Source of the DNA: Bacteroidales bacterium
GTDB lineage: Bacteria > Bacteroidota > Bacteroidia > Bacteroidales > Bacteroidaceae
Assembly (NCBI GenBank): GCA_004558535.1
Contig: SFCP01000065.1
Span: 1-14,482 of the forward strand
Direction of reading: 5' to 3'
Length of the DNA: 14,482 nucleotides
Both the position numbers and the translations under genes were made by a program. Shown piece after piece: positions 1 to 6,846 of the stretch (positions are counted from its first letter, which is position 1; each line of letters begins with the position of its first letter). The notes below the pieces were generated by a model. The model had not been told where the DNA came from. It worked only from the letters and a program-made list of their open reading frames with translations, and did not search any database.

Positions 1-1
1 C

Positions 2-241
2 AATCCGGTAGAACGTGCCCAGCGTCCATCTGTTATGGGGCGCAAGAACTACCTGTTCAGCAAAAGTGACAGCGGAGCAGTTGACAATGCCATCTTCTAT
101 TCGCTGATAGAGAGCTGCGACATCGTTGGCATCGAACCGCTCCGGTGGCTCACTGATGTCCTGGACAACCTGCACGACGACACTCCCCCTGACCAAGTCA
201 GACAGATGTTGCCTTATTACTACAAGAAATCGCAAGGATAA
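2..241 (+). CDS. IS66-family transposase, C-terminal fragment (5' end outside window)
   Basis: The reading frame is open from base 2, so the protein began before the window; about 79 residues are visible. They match the end of IS66 transposases: an NPVERAQRPSVMGRKNYLFS segment (the family's R...RP...GRKNWLF signature), then a helical AIFYSLIESC stretch and a GIEPLRWLTDVL block, which corresponds to the usual 'GldPyaYLrdvL' ending. The protein would catalyse cut-and-paste movement of an IS66 element, and this visible end has no internal stop. The catalytic DDE residues lie upstream and cannot be judged. Its terminator overlaps the stop codon. The element's right inverted repeat should lie in the next 200 bases but cannot be fixed without the left end. 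The family assignment is firm; whether the element is intact is unknown. Confidence 0.85.
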   Translation, partial: NPVERAQRPSVMGRKNYLFSKSDSGAVDNAIFYSLIESCDIVGIEPLRWLTDVLDNLHDDTPPDQVRQMLPYYYKKSQG

Positions 242-263
242 TCCCCTGCGATTTCTTTTTTTT
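227..263 (+). terminator. Intrinsic terminator of the IS66 transposase
   Basis: The arms AAATCGCA...GG (227-237) and CCTGCGATTT (245-254) pair with one bulged A around a short loop, and eight T residues (256-263) follow. The left arm includes the transposase stop codon, so termination is packed against the gene end. Confidence 0.8.
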
Positions 264-440
264 CGGCCATGTCAAGTCGGCTTGTTTCGGATGGTTACTA
301 CTGTTGTGTAAACGCTGTTGTATAAATACTGGTGTTGTTGTATAATTTTATGGGGGAAGTAGGCGCAATTGCGATTTACTTTGTACTTTTACCGCGAAAA
401 ACCATTTGCCCTTTTGTGTTTGTTTTATTATACGCATAGC
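264..440 (+). promoter_or_regulatory. Intergenic region before the membrane AraC gene, with three 11-bp repeats and a probable promoter
   Basis: There is no gene here. Three near-identical copies of TGTTGTRTAAW lie at 302-312, 316-326 and 336-346. A weak Bacteroidetes -7-like element, TACTTTG (377-383, one base shorter than TAnnTTTG), is followed by TACTTTTA (384-391). This places a likely transcription start near 395, upstream of the ATG at 441 and downstream of the in-frame TTG at 369. The right end of the IS66 element should also fall in this stretch but was not identified. Confidence 0.45.
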
Positions 441-1565
441 ATGGACCAATCATTATATATCTATTCGCTATTTCTTTCTTTGCCGTTGATGTTGTTTTTC
501 GGCTTTCACATGCTTTTTGCGCGGACTCCTGACAAGCAGATCTTTGCCAATTTTTTGCTGTCGCGTAGATTGATGGGTTCTGCGTTACTGATTCTTGCGG
601 CCAATTACTCAGTGCATTTGTTCTTTACCATCAGGGTGCAGGATTTGCGTGGTACTATTTTGATGAATTTGTCCACCTATTTCCTATGTTATTGGCTGTT
701 CAGTTCTGCTATGATGACGCTGCTCAACAATCGTTATATTACTCGGAAGCGATTTCTGGGACATATTGCCCGTTGGGTCGTATATTCTTTGTTGGCAATT
801 CTTGTTTCGCTCTATGATGAAGCAGTTACGTTTCAGCTATGTGCTATGTTGATTCTTGCGGCATGGTTGTTGTTGTATGGTTTGGTGTCAGCAATTCGCT
901 TACTTCGTACTTACAAGAAGGCCATACGGATGTTCGAGAATACACATTCGGATGACATAGGTGCGTATATTCGTTGGCTTTCTATATTTACTTATTGGGC
1001 AATTTGTTTTGGTTTGAGTTGCAGTCTGTTGACGTTCTTGCCCAGTAAATATGTGTTTATATGGATTTTATCGTCCATCCCGTTTTATATCTACCTATAT
1101 TGTTGTTACCAGAATTACCTGTTGTTTCACGAGCAAGTGGAGCTGGCCTTAATGGAAGATGCTGTAATTTCGGAGGAGAAAGAAGTCCTGCAAAGCGATA
1201 TGAAAGGTGAGGATGTTCCCGGTGTACATTCAGAGGTGGAGCGTCGGCTCAAGGACTGGGTAGACTGTGAGGGGTATCGCAGTCCGGGCATTACGTTGAA
1301 TGATTTAGCGTTGCAGCTTGCCACCAACCGTACCTATTTGTCGGAATATATTAGCAGCGTTTATCAGTTGAGTTTCCGCAACTGGATTTCCTACTTGCGG
1401 GTGGAGTATGCCAAGCGTGTGATAAGGCAGCAGCCCCAGTTAAAAATTCGGGAGTTATCAGAGCAATCAGGTTTCCTTTCAGTGAGTCATTTTATACGGA
1501 TATTCAATGAGAAGGAGGGTTGTTCGCCGACACGTTGGCGCAAGCAGAATATGCTGAGCAATTAG
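441..1565 (+). CDS. Membrane-anchored AraC-family transcriptional regulator
   Basis: A 374-residue protein with two halves. The first ~230 residues hold about seven hydrophobic segments (for example SLFLSLPLMLFFGFHMLF, LLILAANYSVHLFF, YVFIWILSSIPFYIYLY). The last ~100 residues are an AraC/XylS double helix-turn-helix: GITLNDLALQLATNRTYLSE for the first helix pair and IRELSEQSGFLSVSHFIRIF with the closing SPTRWRKQ for the second. It is a DNA-binding regulator held in the inner membrane, a layout common in Bacteroidales; the signal is unknown. The open frame extends to a TTG at 369, but the ATG at 441 fits the promoter position and starts the first membrane helix. The gene looks AT-richer than its neighbours and sits beside an IS66 end, so it may have been acquired. 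Its stop overlaps that of rsmA. Confidence 0.85.
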   Translation: MDQSLYIYSLFLSLPLMLFFGFHMLFARTPDKQIFANFLLSRRLMGSALLILAANYSVHLFFTIRVQDLRGTILMNLSTYFLCYWLFSSAMMTLLNNRYITRKRFLGHIARWVVYSLLAILVSLYDEAVTFQLCAMLILAAWLLLYGLVSAIRLLRTYKKAIRMFENTHSDDIGAYIRWLSIFTYWAICFGLSCSLLTFLPSKYVFIWILSSIPFYIYLYCCYQNYLLFHEQVELALMEDAVISEEKEVLQSDMKGEDVPGVHSEVERRLKDWVDCEGYRSPGITLNDLALQLATNRTYLSEYISSVYQLSFRNWISYLRVEYAKRVIRQQPQLKIRELSEQSGFLSVSHFIRIFNEKEGCSPTRWRKQNMLSN

Positions 1566-2374
1566 TCGTAAAGTTGTGCTATTTCGTTGGTCAATGCGAT
1601 AAATTCGTTGACGGAGAGTTGTTCGGGGCGTCGGGTCAGGTTTTCTGTACTAAGAAAATCGGTTGTGTCGGGCTGTAGTCCTGTTTCTGCGGTCAGTTGC
1701 GAGAGCAAAGGACGCAGGGAGCCACGCAGCATCTTGCGGCGTTGATTGAAGGTAGTCTTTACCACACGTTTCAGCAGTCGTTCGTCGCAACCACAATCGT
1801 TGCGTTCGTTGCGGGTCAGTCTGACCACAGCGCTTTTTACCTTGGGTGGTGGATTGAACACGCCAGGTTCCACGGTAAAGAGGTACTCTACATCGTACCA
1901 TAGTTGCACCAGTACGCTTAGGATGCCGTATGCTTTGCATCCCGGAGCCGCTGCCAGTCGTTCGGCCACTTCTTTTTGTATCATTCCCGTGCAGCAGGGT
2001 ATCAGCGAGCGGTTGTCGAGCATTTTGAAGAAGATTTGGCTGCTGATGTTATAGGGGTAGTTGCCGGTAAGTACGAAGGGTTGTCCGCCAAAGGTGCGTT
2101 CAAGGTGCATCTTCAGGAAGTCGTCTTCGATGATTTGTTCTTCCAGCTGCGGAAAGTTCCGTCGCAGGTACGCCACGCTTTCGAAATCTATTTCCACCAC
2201 TTTCAGCGGGCGGTTCTTGGGTAGCAGGAATTGTGTCAGAACCCCCATTCCCGGTCCCACTTCGAGTACAGGCAGTTCGGGACAGGCGTCTACCGTATCA
2301 GCGATGGCGCGGGCTGTGGATAAGTCCGTCAGAAAGTGTTGTCCAAGAAATTTTTTAGGGCGTACAGACCTCAT
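1562..2374 (-). CDS. rsmA: 16S rRNA (adenine1518-N6/adenine1519-N6)-dimethyltransferase RsmA (KsgA)
   Basis: A 270-residue protein, normal length for the family. It transfers four methyl groups from S-adenosylmethionine to two adjacent adenines near the 3' end of 16S rRNA during small-subunit maturation. Visible motifs: KKFLGQHFL at the N-terminus; the SAM-binding EVGPGMG (residues 38-44); acidic EID (61-63); the catalytic loop NYPYNIS (105-111, the family's N-(L/F)-P-Y with Tyr in the second position); VFNPPPKVKSAVV; and FNQRRKMLRGSL in the rRNA-binding C-terminal domain. The gene converges on the AraC gene, and the two stop codons share bases 1562-1565. A candidate promoter lies at 2445-2452. 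Confidence 0.97.
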   Translation of the reverse strand: MRSVRPKKFLGQHFLTDLSTARAIADTVDACPELPVLEVGPGMGVLTQFLLPKNRPLKVVEIDFESVAYLRRNFPQLEEQIIEDDFLKMHLERTFGGQPFVLTGNYPYNISSQIFFKMLDNRSLIPCCTGMIQKEVAERLAAAPGCKAYGILSVLVQLWYDVEYLFTVEPGVFNPPPKVKSAVVRLTRNERNDCGCDERLLKRVVKTTFNQRRKMLRGSLRPLLSQLTAETGLQPDTTDFLSTENLTRRPEQLSVNEFIALTNEIAQLYD

Positions 2375-2389
2375 ATAGCAGTTTTTTTA

Positions 2390-2397
2390 TACTTTTG
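2390..2397 (+). promoter_or_regulatory. -7 element for the flippase-like gene and pepD
   Basis: TACTTTTG matches the Bacteroidetes TAnnTTTG -7 consensus exactly. No convincing TTTG lies 19-21 bases upstream. The predicted start near 2404 leaves a leader of about 80 nt before the TTG at 2484. It faces the candidate rsmA promoter across a gap of less than 60 bp. Confidence 0.55.
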
Positions 2398-2444
2398 CGG
2401 TGGCTCAATGCGCTCGGCAGAGTTCGTGGCGCAGGATTTTGTCG

Positions 2445-2452
2445 CAAAATTA
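2445..2452 (-). promoter_or_regulatory. Candidate -7 element for rsmA
   Basis: On the minus strand this reads TAATTTTG, an exact TAnnTTTG match, about 70 bases upstream of the rsmA start. A matching -33 element is not clear. Confidence 0.4.
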
Positions 2453-2483
2453 GTAATTCTTTTTCGTATAGCCCCATTTTATT

Positions 2484-3482
2484 TTGTCGGTTATCGTTCG
2501 TAACATAGTGAAAGTACTGCTGCCCATCCTCTTTGGCGTGGGTATTTTGTGGTGGATGTACCGTGGCACGGATTGGGGAGGCTTCCTTCAGGCTGTCACT
2601 ACGCAGATGAATTGGGGCTGGATGATCCTGTCGCTCGTTTTTGGCGTGTTGCCGCAGATGATGCGTGCTTGGCGGTGGCAGATAGCCTTAGCTCCGCTGG
2701 GCGAGTTGCCCCGGCGACGCACCTGTGTCGATGCTATATTCCTGAGTTATGCGTCGAGTCTGGTCATTCCTCGTATTGGCGAGGTGGCGCGTTGTGGCAC
2801 GTTGAAGCGGTGCGACGGCACCTCGTTTTCCAAGGCAATTGGTACGGTGGTCACCGAGCGTATGGTTGACTCATTGGTCATCCTGTTGCTCACCGCGGTA
2901 GCCTTTTGTAGCCAGTTGCCCACATTGTTGCGTTTTCTCACCGCTTCGGGCACCGATGTCGACAGTATTTTGCAGCGTTTTACCGGCACCGGTTATTTAG
3001 TTACGTTGCTGTGCATCGTAGCCGCCTGTATGCTTTTAGGGTGGCTGCTTCATAACTTCTCTGTTTTTCATAAAGGCAAGGACTTGCTGAGGAATGTGTG
3101 GAACGGTATAGTTTCGTTGCGCCACATACGTCATTTGCCGCTTTACATCTTCTATAGCTTTGCCATTTGGGGCTGCTATTTCCTGCATTTTTACTTAGCG
3201 TTTTTCTGTTTTGACTTTACAGCCGGCATTTCTCCCGCGGCGGCTTTCCTGATATTTTGTATAGGCAGTTTTGCCGTGCTGGTACCCACGCCCAATGGTG
3301 CCGGACCGTGGCATTTTGCCGTGAAGACGATGCTCGTCATCTATGGTGTGGCCGAGCAGCCCGCCATTCTGTTCGCCCTGGTCGTACACACCATCCAGAC
3401 TTTCGAGGTAGTGTTGCTCGGCGTGTATGGTTGGGCAGACCTGACCCTTTTGAAGCGTAGAAAAATTTCATCTAACAAATAA
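2484..3482 (+). CDS. Flippase-like / lysylphosphatidylglycerol synthase transmembrane-domain protein
   Basis: A 332-residue integral membrane protein with about eight hydrophobic helices, of the family often called 'flippase-like domain' or 'LPG synthase TM region' (related to the N-terminal domain of MprF). Recognisable parts are an N-terminal VKVLLPILFGVGILWWMYRG helix, MMRAWRWQIAL, and the conserved cytoplasmic segment GEVARCGTLKR...SFSKAIGTVVTERMVD. The C-terminal lysyl-transfer domain of MprF is absent, so it cannot aminoacylate lipid by itself; a lipid-translocation role is inferred from the family. The start codon appears to be TTG at 2484; an in-frame GTG at 2508 is an alternative. 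The stop is five bases before pepD, so the two are probably cotranscribed, although their functions do not obviously connect. Confidence 0.85.
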   Translation: MSVIVRNIVKVLLPILFGVGILWWMYRGTDWGGFLQAVTTQMNWGWMILSLVFGVLPQMMRAWRWQIALAPLGELPRRRTCVDAIFLSYASSLVIPRIGEVARCGTLKRCDGTSFSKAIGTVVTERMVDSLVILLLTAVAFCSQLPTLLRFLTASGTDVDSILQRFTGTGYLVTLLCIVAACMLLGWLLHNFSVFHKGKDLLRNVWNGIVSLRHIRHLPLYIFYSFAIWGCYFLHFYLAFFCFDFTAGISPAAAFLIFCIGSFAVLVPTPNGAGPWHFAVKTMLVIYGVAEQPAILFALVVHTIQTFEVVLLGVYGWADLTLLKRRKISSNK

Positions 3483-3487
3483 TTGTC

Positions 3488-4945
3488 ATGAGCGAAATCA
3501 AGCATTTACAACCCGAAGCTATTTGGAAAAACTTTTACCTGCTTACCCAGGTGCCCCGTCCGTCGGGCCATCTGGAGAAGATTCAGCAATTCCTCCTGGA
3601 CTGGGCCAAGGAAAAGGGCATCGATGCCCACTTGGATGGTGCCGGCAACGTACTGATGTACAAGGCAGCATCGCCGGGCATGGAGGACTGCAAGGTGGTG
3701 ACCCTGCAGGGCCACATGGATATGGTGCCGCAGAAAACTGCTGACAGTCCGCACAACTTCGAGACCGATCCCATCGAAACGTATATCGACGGCGAATGGG
3801 TGAAAGCCCGCAATACTACCCTCGGCGCCGACGACGGCATGGCTGTGGCCACCATCATGGCCATCATGGAGGACGACAGCCTGAAGCACGGCCCGCTCGA
3901 GGGCTTTATCACGGCCGACGAGGAAACTACCATGTATGGAGTCAATCATATGGCGCCCGGATTGCTCAAGGGACAAATCCTGCTGAACCTTGACAATGAG
4001 ACCGAAGGCGAAATGATTATAGGTTCGGCCGGCGGTGTGAACCTGACCGCCACTTTGGAGTATAAGGAGGTGGAGACGGATGCTGCCGACGCTGCTGTGA
4101 AGGTTACGCTGAGCAAACTGCTGGGCGGCCACAGCGGATTGGAAATCAACGAGGGCCGTGCCAATGCCAACAAACTCATGGCGCGCTTGGTGCAGGACGC
4201 CGTGGCCAATTTCGAGGCACGTTTGGCTTCGTGGAAGGGCGGCAATATGCGCAATGCCATTCCGCGTGATGCCGAGGTGGTGCTGACCCTGCCGCAGGAG
4301 AACGTGCCCGCACTCAAGGAGGCAGTGGCCGAATGGCGCGATACGTTCACGGCCGAGTACGGCTGCATCGAGCAGGAGCTTTCGCTCGAGGTTGTCGACA
4401 CGGATCGTCCCGCTCTCGAGGTGCCCGAAGAGGTGCAGGACAACTTGATCAATGCCCTCTGTGCTTGCCACAACGGCGTGTTCCGTTTCATCCCCGATGT
4501 ACCCGCCATTGTCGAGACATCCTCCAACTTAGCCATCGTGGAAATCGGCGGTGGTGAGTCTTTCTTCAAGGTGCTCATCCGCTCCTCGCGTGACAGTATG
4601 CGCGAAGCCTTGGCCGAGACGCTGGAAAGCGCTTTCGCTATGGCCGGCATGAAGGTGGAGCTCAGCGGCGACTATCCTGCCTGGCAGCCCAATCCGCATA
4701 GTGAAATTGTGGAGCTGATGAAGAATGTCTATCGCGACCTTTTCGGTACGGAGAACCATGTGCAGGTCATCCACGCCGGTTTGGAGTGCGGCGTCATCGG
4801 TGCCAACACGCCCGGCATGGACATGGTGAGCTTCGGCCCGACCCTGCGCAGCCCGCACACGCCCAACGAGCGTTGCTATATCCCCAGTGTGGAGAAGTAC
4901 TACCGCTTTGTGCTCGCCACTCTGGAGCGTACACCGAAAAAATAA
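3488..4945 (+). CDS. pepD: Aminoacyl-histidine dipeptidase (Xaa-His dipeptidase, peptidase family M20C)
   Basis: A 485-residue cytosolic zinc metallopeptidase that hydrolyses Xaa-His dipeptides such as carnosine. Its length is normal for PepD. Metal and catalytic motifs are in order: GHMDMV (His76, Asp78), TLGADDGMA (bridging Asp115), TADEET (general base Glu145 and Glu146), NLDNE (Asp169), the GGHSG dimerisation-domain motif, and a C-terminal GLECGVIGA / SPHTPNE region. All expected ligands appear present. The gene follows the membrane protein by five bases and ends at a strong hairpin shared with purA. Its GC-rich third codon positions create long spurious antisense reading frames. Confidence 0.96.
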   Translation: MSEIKHLQPEAIWKNFYLLTQVPRPSGHLEKIQQFLLDWAKEKGIDAHLDGAGNVLMYKAASPGMEDCKVVTLQGHMDMVPQKTADSPHNFETDPIETYIDGEWVKARNTTLGADDGMAVATIMAIMEDDSLKHGPLEGFITADEETTMYGVNHMAPGLLKGQILLNLDNETEGEMIIGSAGGVNLTATLEYKEVETDAADAAVKVTLSKLLGGHSGLEINEGRANANKLMARLVQDAVANFEARLASWKGGNMRNAIPRDAEVVLTLPQENVPALKEAVAEWRDTFTAEYGCIEQELSLEVVDTDRPALEVPEEVQDNLINALCACHNGVFRFIPDVPAIVETSSNLAIVEIGGGESFFKVLIRSSRDSMREALAETLESAFAMAGMKVELSGDYPAWQPNPHSEIVELMKNVYRDLFGTENHVQVIHAGLECGVIGANTPGMDMVSFGPTLRSPHTPNERCYIPSVEKYYRFVLATLERTPKK

Positions 4946-4958
4946 CGTCTCTGCGACG

Positions 4959-5012
4959 ACACACAAAATACCCTCCCCGCGGCCATGGCTGTGGGGAGGG
5001 TATTTTGTGTGT
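4959..5012. terminator. Bidirectional terminator between pepD and purA
   Basis: A 20-bp perfect inverted repeat: the arm 4959-4978 (ACACACAAAATACCCTCCCC) pairs with 4993-5012, and the loop contains the palindrome GCCATGGC. The purine/pyrimidine layout gives a U-rich stretch on both strands, suited to stopping the convergent pepD and purA transcripts. The next 84 bases (5013-5096) hold only a small GTCCGGG/CCCGGAC inverted repeat and no gene. Confidence 0.85.
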
Positions 5013-5096
5013 GGTGGATGGTCCTTGCGTCCGGGGTGGGGCAGGGTATGCCCGGACCGGTCTTTCGCTGTGTGTACTTGCCTCGGGAGGAGTGGG

Positions 5097-6365
5097 CTAT
5101 CGGATGATAGTAGCCTCGCGGTCGGGGCTGACCGAGACAATTTTGATGGGCGTCTCGAGCGCCTGTTCCAAGTAGTTGATATAGGCGGTGAATGCCGGGG
5201 GGAAGTCGCTTTCGCGCCGCAGCTTGTCAAGCGGGGTCTTCCATCCGGGCAGTTCCTCGTAGACCGCCTGCCATCCCTCGGTGTCGTAGGGCATATCGGT
5301 CGTAGTGATGCCGTCCTTGGTGTAGGCGGTGCAGACCTTGATGGTCTCGAAGCTGTCGAGGACGTCGCTCTTCATCATCACCAAGTCGGTGACGCCGTTG
5401 ATCATGATGGCATACTTCAGTGCGACCAAGTCTATCCATCCGCAGCGGCGATTGCGACCCGTGACGGCGCCAAACTCGTTGCCGATGCGTCGGATTTCCT
5501 CACCCGTCTCATCAAAGAGCTCTACGGGGAAAGGGCCGGCGCCCACGCGGGTGCTGTAGGCCTTGAAGATGCCAAACACGCGGTCGATAGAGCTTGGTGC
5601 CACGCCCAGTCCCGTACATACGCCGCCAGCCGTGGTCGACGAAGACGATACAAACGGGTATGTGCCGTGGTCGATGTCAAGCAGAGAGCCTTGTGCGCCC
5701 TCGGCCAGCACACTCTTTCCTTCGCGCAGGTAGCGGTTGATTTCCACTTCGGTGTCGGTCAGTTGGAATTTCTTCATGTATTCCACGCCTTCCATCCAGC
5801 GTGCTTCCTCCTCGGCGATGTCGTAGTCGGTGAAGTGCAGGTCGCGCAGGATTTGCTCGTGGCGAGCCTTGAGTATGGCGTACTTATTTTCAAAATCGTG
5901 CAGGATGTCGCCTACGCGCAGGCCGATGCGTGCCGCTTTGTCGCTATAGGTGGGTCCAATTCCTTTGCCCGTAGTTCCCACTTTGGCTTTGCCCTTGGCA
6001 GCCTCGTAGGCGCGGTCGAGCACGCGGTGGGTGGGCAGTATCAGGTGGGCGCGGCGGCTGATGTGCAGGCGCTCGGTCAGCGAGTAGCCGGCAACCTCGA
6101 GTTCGTGTGCCTCGGCCATGAACAGGTCGGGGGCAATCACGCAGCCGTTGCCGATGATGTTGAGCTTGCCCTCGTCGAAGATACCCGACGGGATGGAGCG
6201 CAACACGAATTTTTTTCCTTCGAAGATAATAGTGTGGCCGGCGTTGGGGCCGCCCGCAAAGCGTGCCACTACATCATATTTGGGGGTGAAGAAATCCACC
6301 ACCTTTCCTTTGCCTTCGTCGCCGAACACAATGCCGAGCAGGGCATCTACTTTTCCTTTTGTCAT
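5097..6365 (-). CDS. purA: Adenylosuccinate synthetase
   Basis: A 422-residue homodimeric cytosolic enzyme that makes adenylosuccinate from IMP, aspartate and GTP, the first committed step to AMP. The motifs are complete: the GTP-binding loop GDEGKGK with the catalytic Asp, GGPNAGHTI with the catalytic His, TTGKGIGPTYSDK, EGAQGSLLDIDHGTYPFV, STRVGAGPFPVE, and the TGRNRRCGW loop. Length and order are normal. The strand is opposite to all genes from pepD to the AraC regulator except rsmA. It has its own promoter at 6547-6577 and a leader of about 170 nt, long for this group. An overlapping 496-codon plus-strand frame (4887-6377) is an antisense artefact. Confidence 0.97.
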   Translation of the reverse strand: MTKGKVDALLGIVFGDEGKGKVVDFFTPKYDVVARFAGGPNAGHTIIFEGKKFVLRSIPSGIFDEGKLNIIGNGCVIAPDLFMAEAHELEVAGYSLTERLHISRRAHLILPTHRVLDRAYEAAKGKAKVGTTGKGIGPTYSDKAARIGLRVGDILHDFENKYAILKARHEQILRDLHFTDYDIAEEEARWMEGVEYMKKFQLTDTEVEINRYLREGKSVLAEGAQGSLLDIDHGTYPFVSSSSTTAGGVCTGLGVAPSSIDRVFGIFKAYSTRVGAGPFPVELFDETGEEIRRIGNEFGAVTGRNRRCGWIDLVALKYAIMINGVTDLVMMKSDVLDSFETIKVCTAYTKDGITTTDMPYDTEGWQAVYEELPGWKTPLDKLRRESDFPPAFTAYINYLEQALETPIKIVSVSPDREATIIR

Positions 6366-6546
6366 TTCGTTATGTAATATTATATGTATGTTTTTCGGGA
6401 AGCATCGCTCTGCGCCTTTTCCCGTTTACGGGCAGAGCGGTGGGGCGGGCCATTCCGCGTCACGTCGGACCGAAGTCCTGCCCTCGTTGAGCAGTTCCGG
6501 CCGTTGTGGGGACTTGCCGGGCGGTGCACATTGCGCCTACCCTATG
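6366..6546 (-). promoter_or_regulatory. Long, hairpin-rich purA 5' leader
   Basis: This is the transcribed stretch between the purA promoter and the ATG. It is GC-rich and contains a nested stem (CGCTCTGC 6406-6413 with GCAGAGCG 6432-6439, enclosing CCCG/CGGG) and a GGAC-CGAA-GTCC hairpin (6468-6479). A 23-codon minus-strand frame (6460-6531) begins about ten bases after the predicted transcription start. The last ~30 bases before the ATG are AT-rich. It does not resemble the purine riboswitch core as far as can be seen. Confidence 0.4.
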
Positions 6547-6577
6547 CAAAGGTACAGAATGCCAGTTGAAAGGCAAA
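6547..6577 (-). promoter_or_regulatory. purA promoter
   Basis: On the minus strand, TTTG (6574-6577) is followed by 19 bases and TACCTTTG (6547-6554). This is an exact match to the Bacteroidetes -33/-7 pattern with correct spacing, and one of the best promoter matches in the window. Confidence 0.8.
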
Positions 6578-6810
6578 GCGGAAAGGCGAATTTTTGAATA
6601 TTGTCACCCAAGTTTCATTCTATTATAGTATGGAGTCAACAAGTAAGTGCAATATTAAGAAGAATGTTTGTGGGACTCTTCCGCTGGCGTTGAGAATTTG
6701 AGCTGATGCCCGGGTCTGCGATTGTTCCTCTTTTGGATTTTGGTGGCGAAGTCGTCAGTAATGGTAATTGTTTCCATGATTCGGGTATCGCCTTATCATT
6801 CCATTTGTTG

Positions 6811-6818
6811 TACTTTTG
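6811..6818 (+). promoter_or_regulatory. -7 element for the hydrolase-led redox cluster
   Basis: TACTTTTG followed by CA matches TAnnTTTG exactly. The predicted start near 6825 gives a leader of about 22 nt before the ATG at 6847. No clear TTTG sits 19-21 bases upstream, which may mean an activator is needed. The stretch 6578-6810 holds no credible gene. Confidence 0.6.
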
Positions 6819-6846
6819 CATCCGAAGACTTATTTACAAAGTGATC

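Noticed and set aside
369..440. Upstream TTG start for the membrane AraC gene
   Set aside because: The 24 extra residues are encoded across the likely promoter, and the ATG at 441 gives a normal N-terminus leading into the first membrane helix.
3506..4471. A 321-codon minus-strand open frame
   Set aside because: It is antisense to pepD with no domain similarity; a codon-bias shadow.
4887..6377. A 496-codon plus-strand open frame
   Set aside because: It is almost entirely antisense to purA, whose motifs are complete, and its start overlaps the end of pepD and crosses the terminator.
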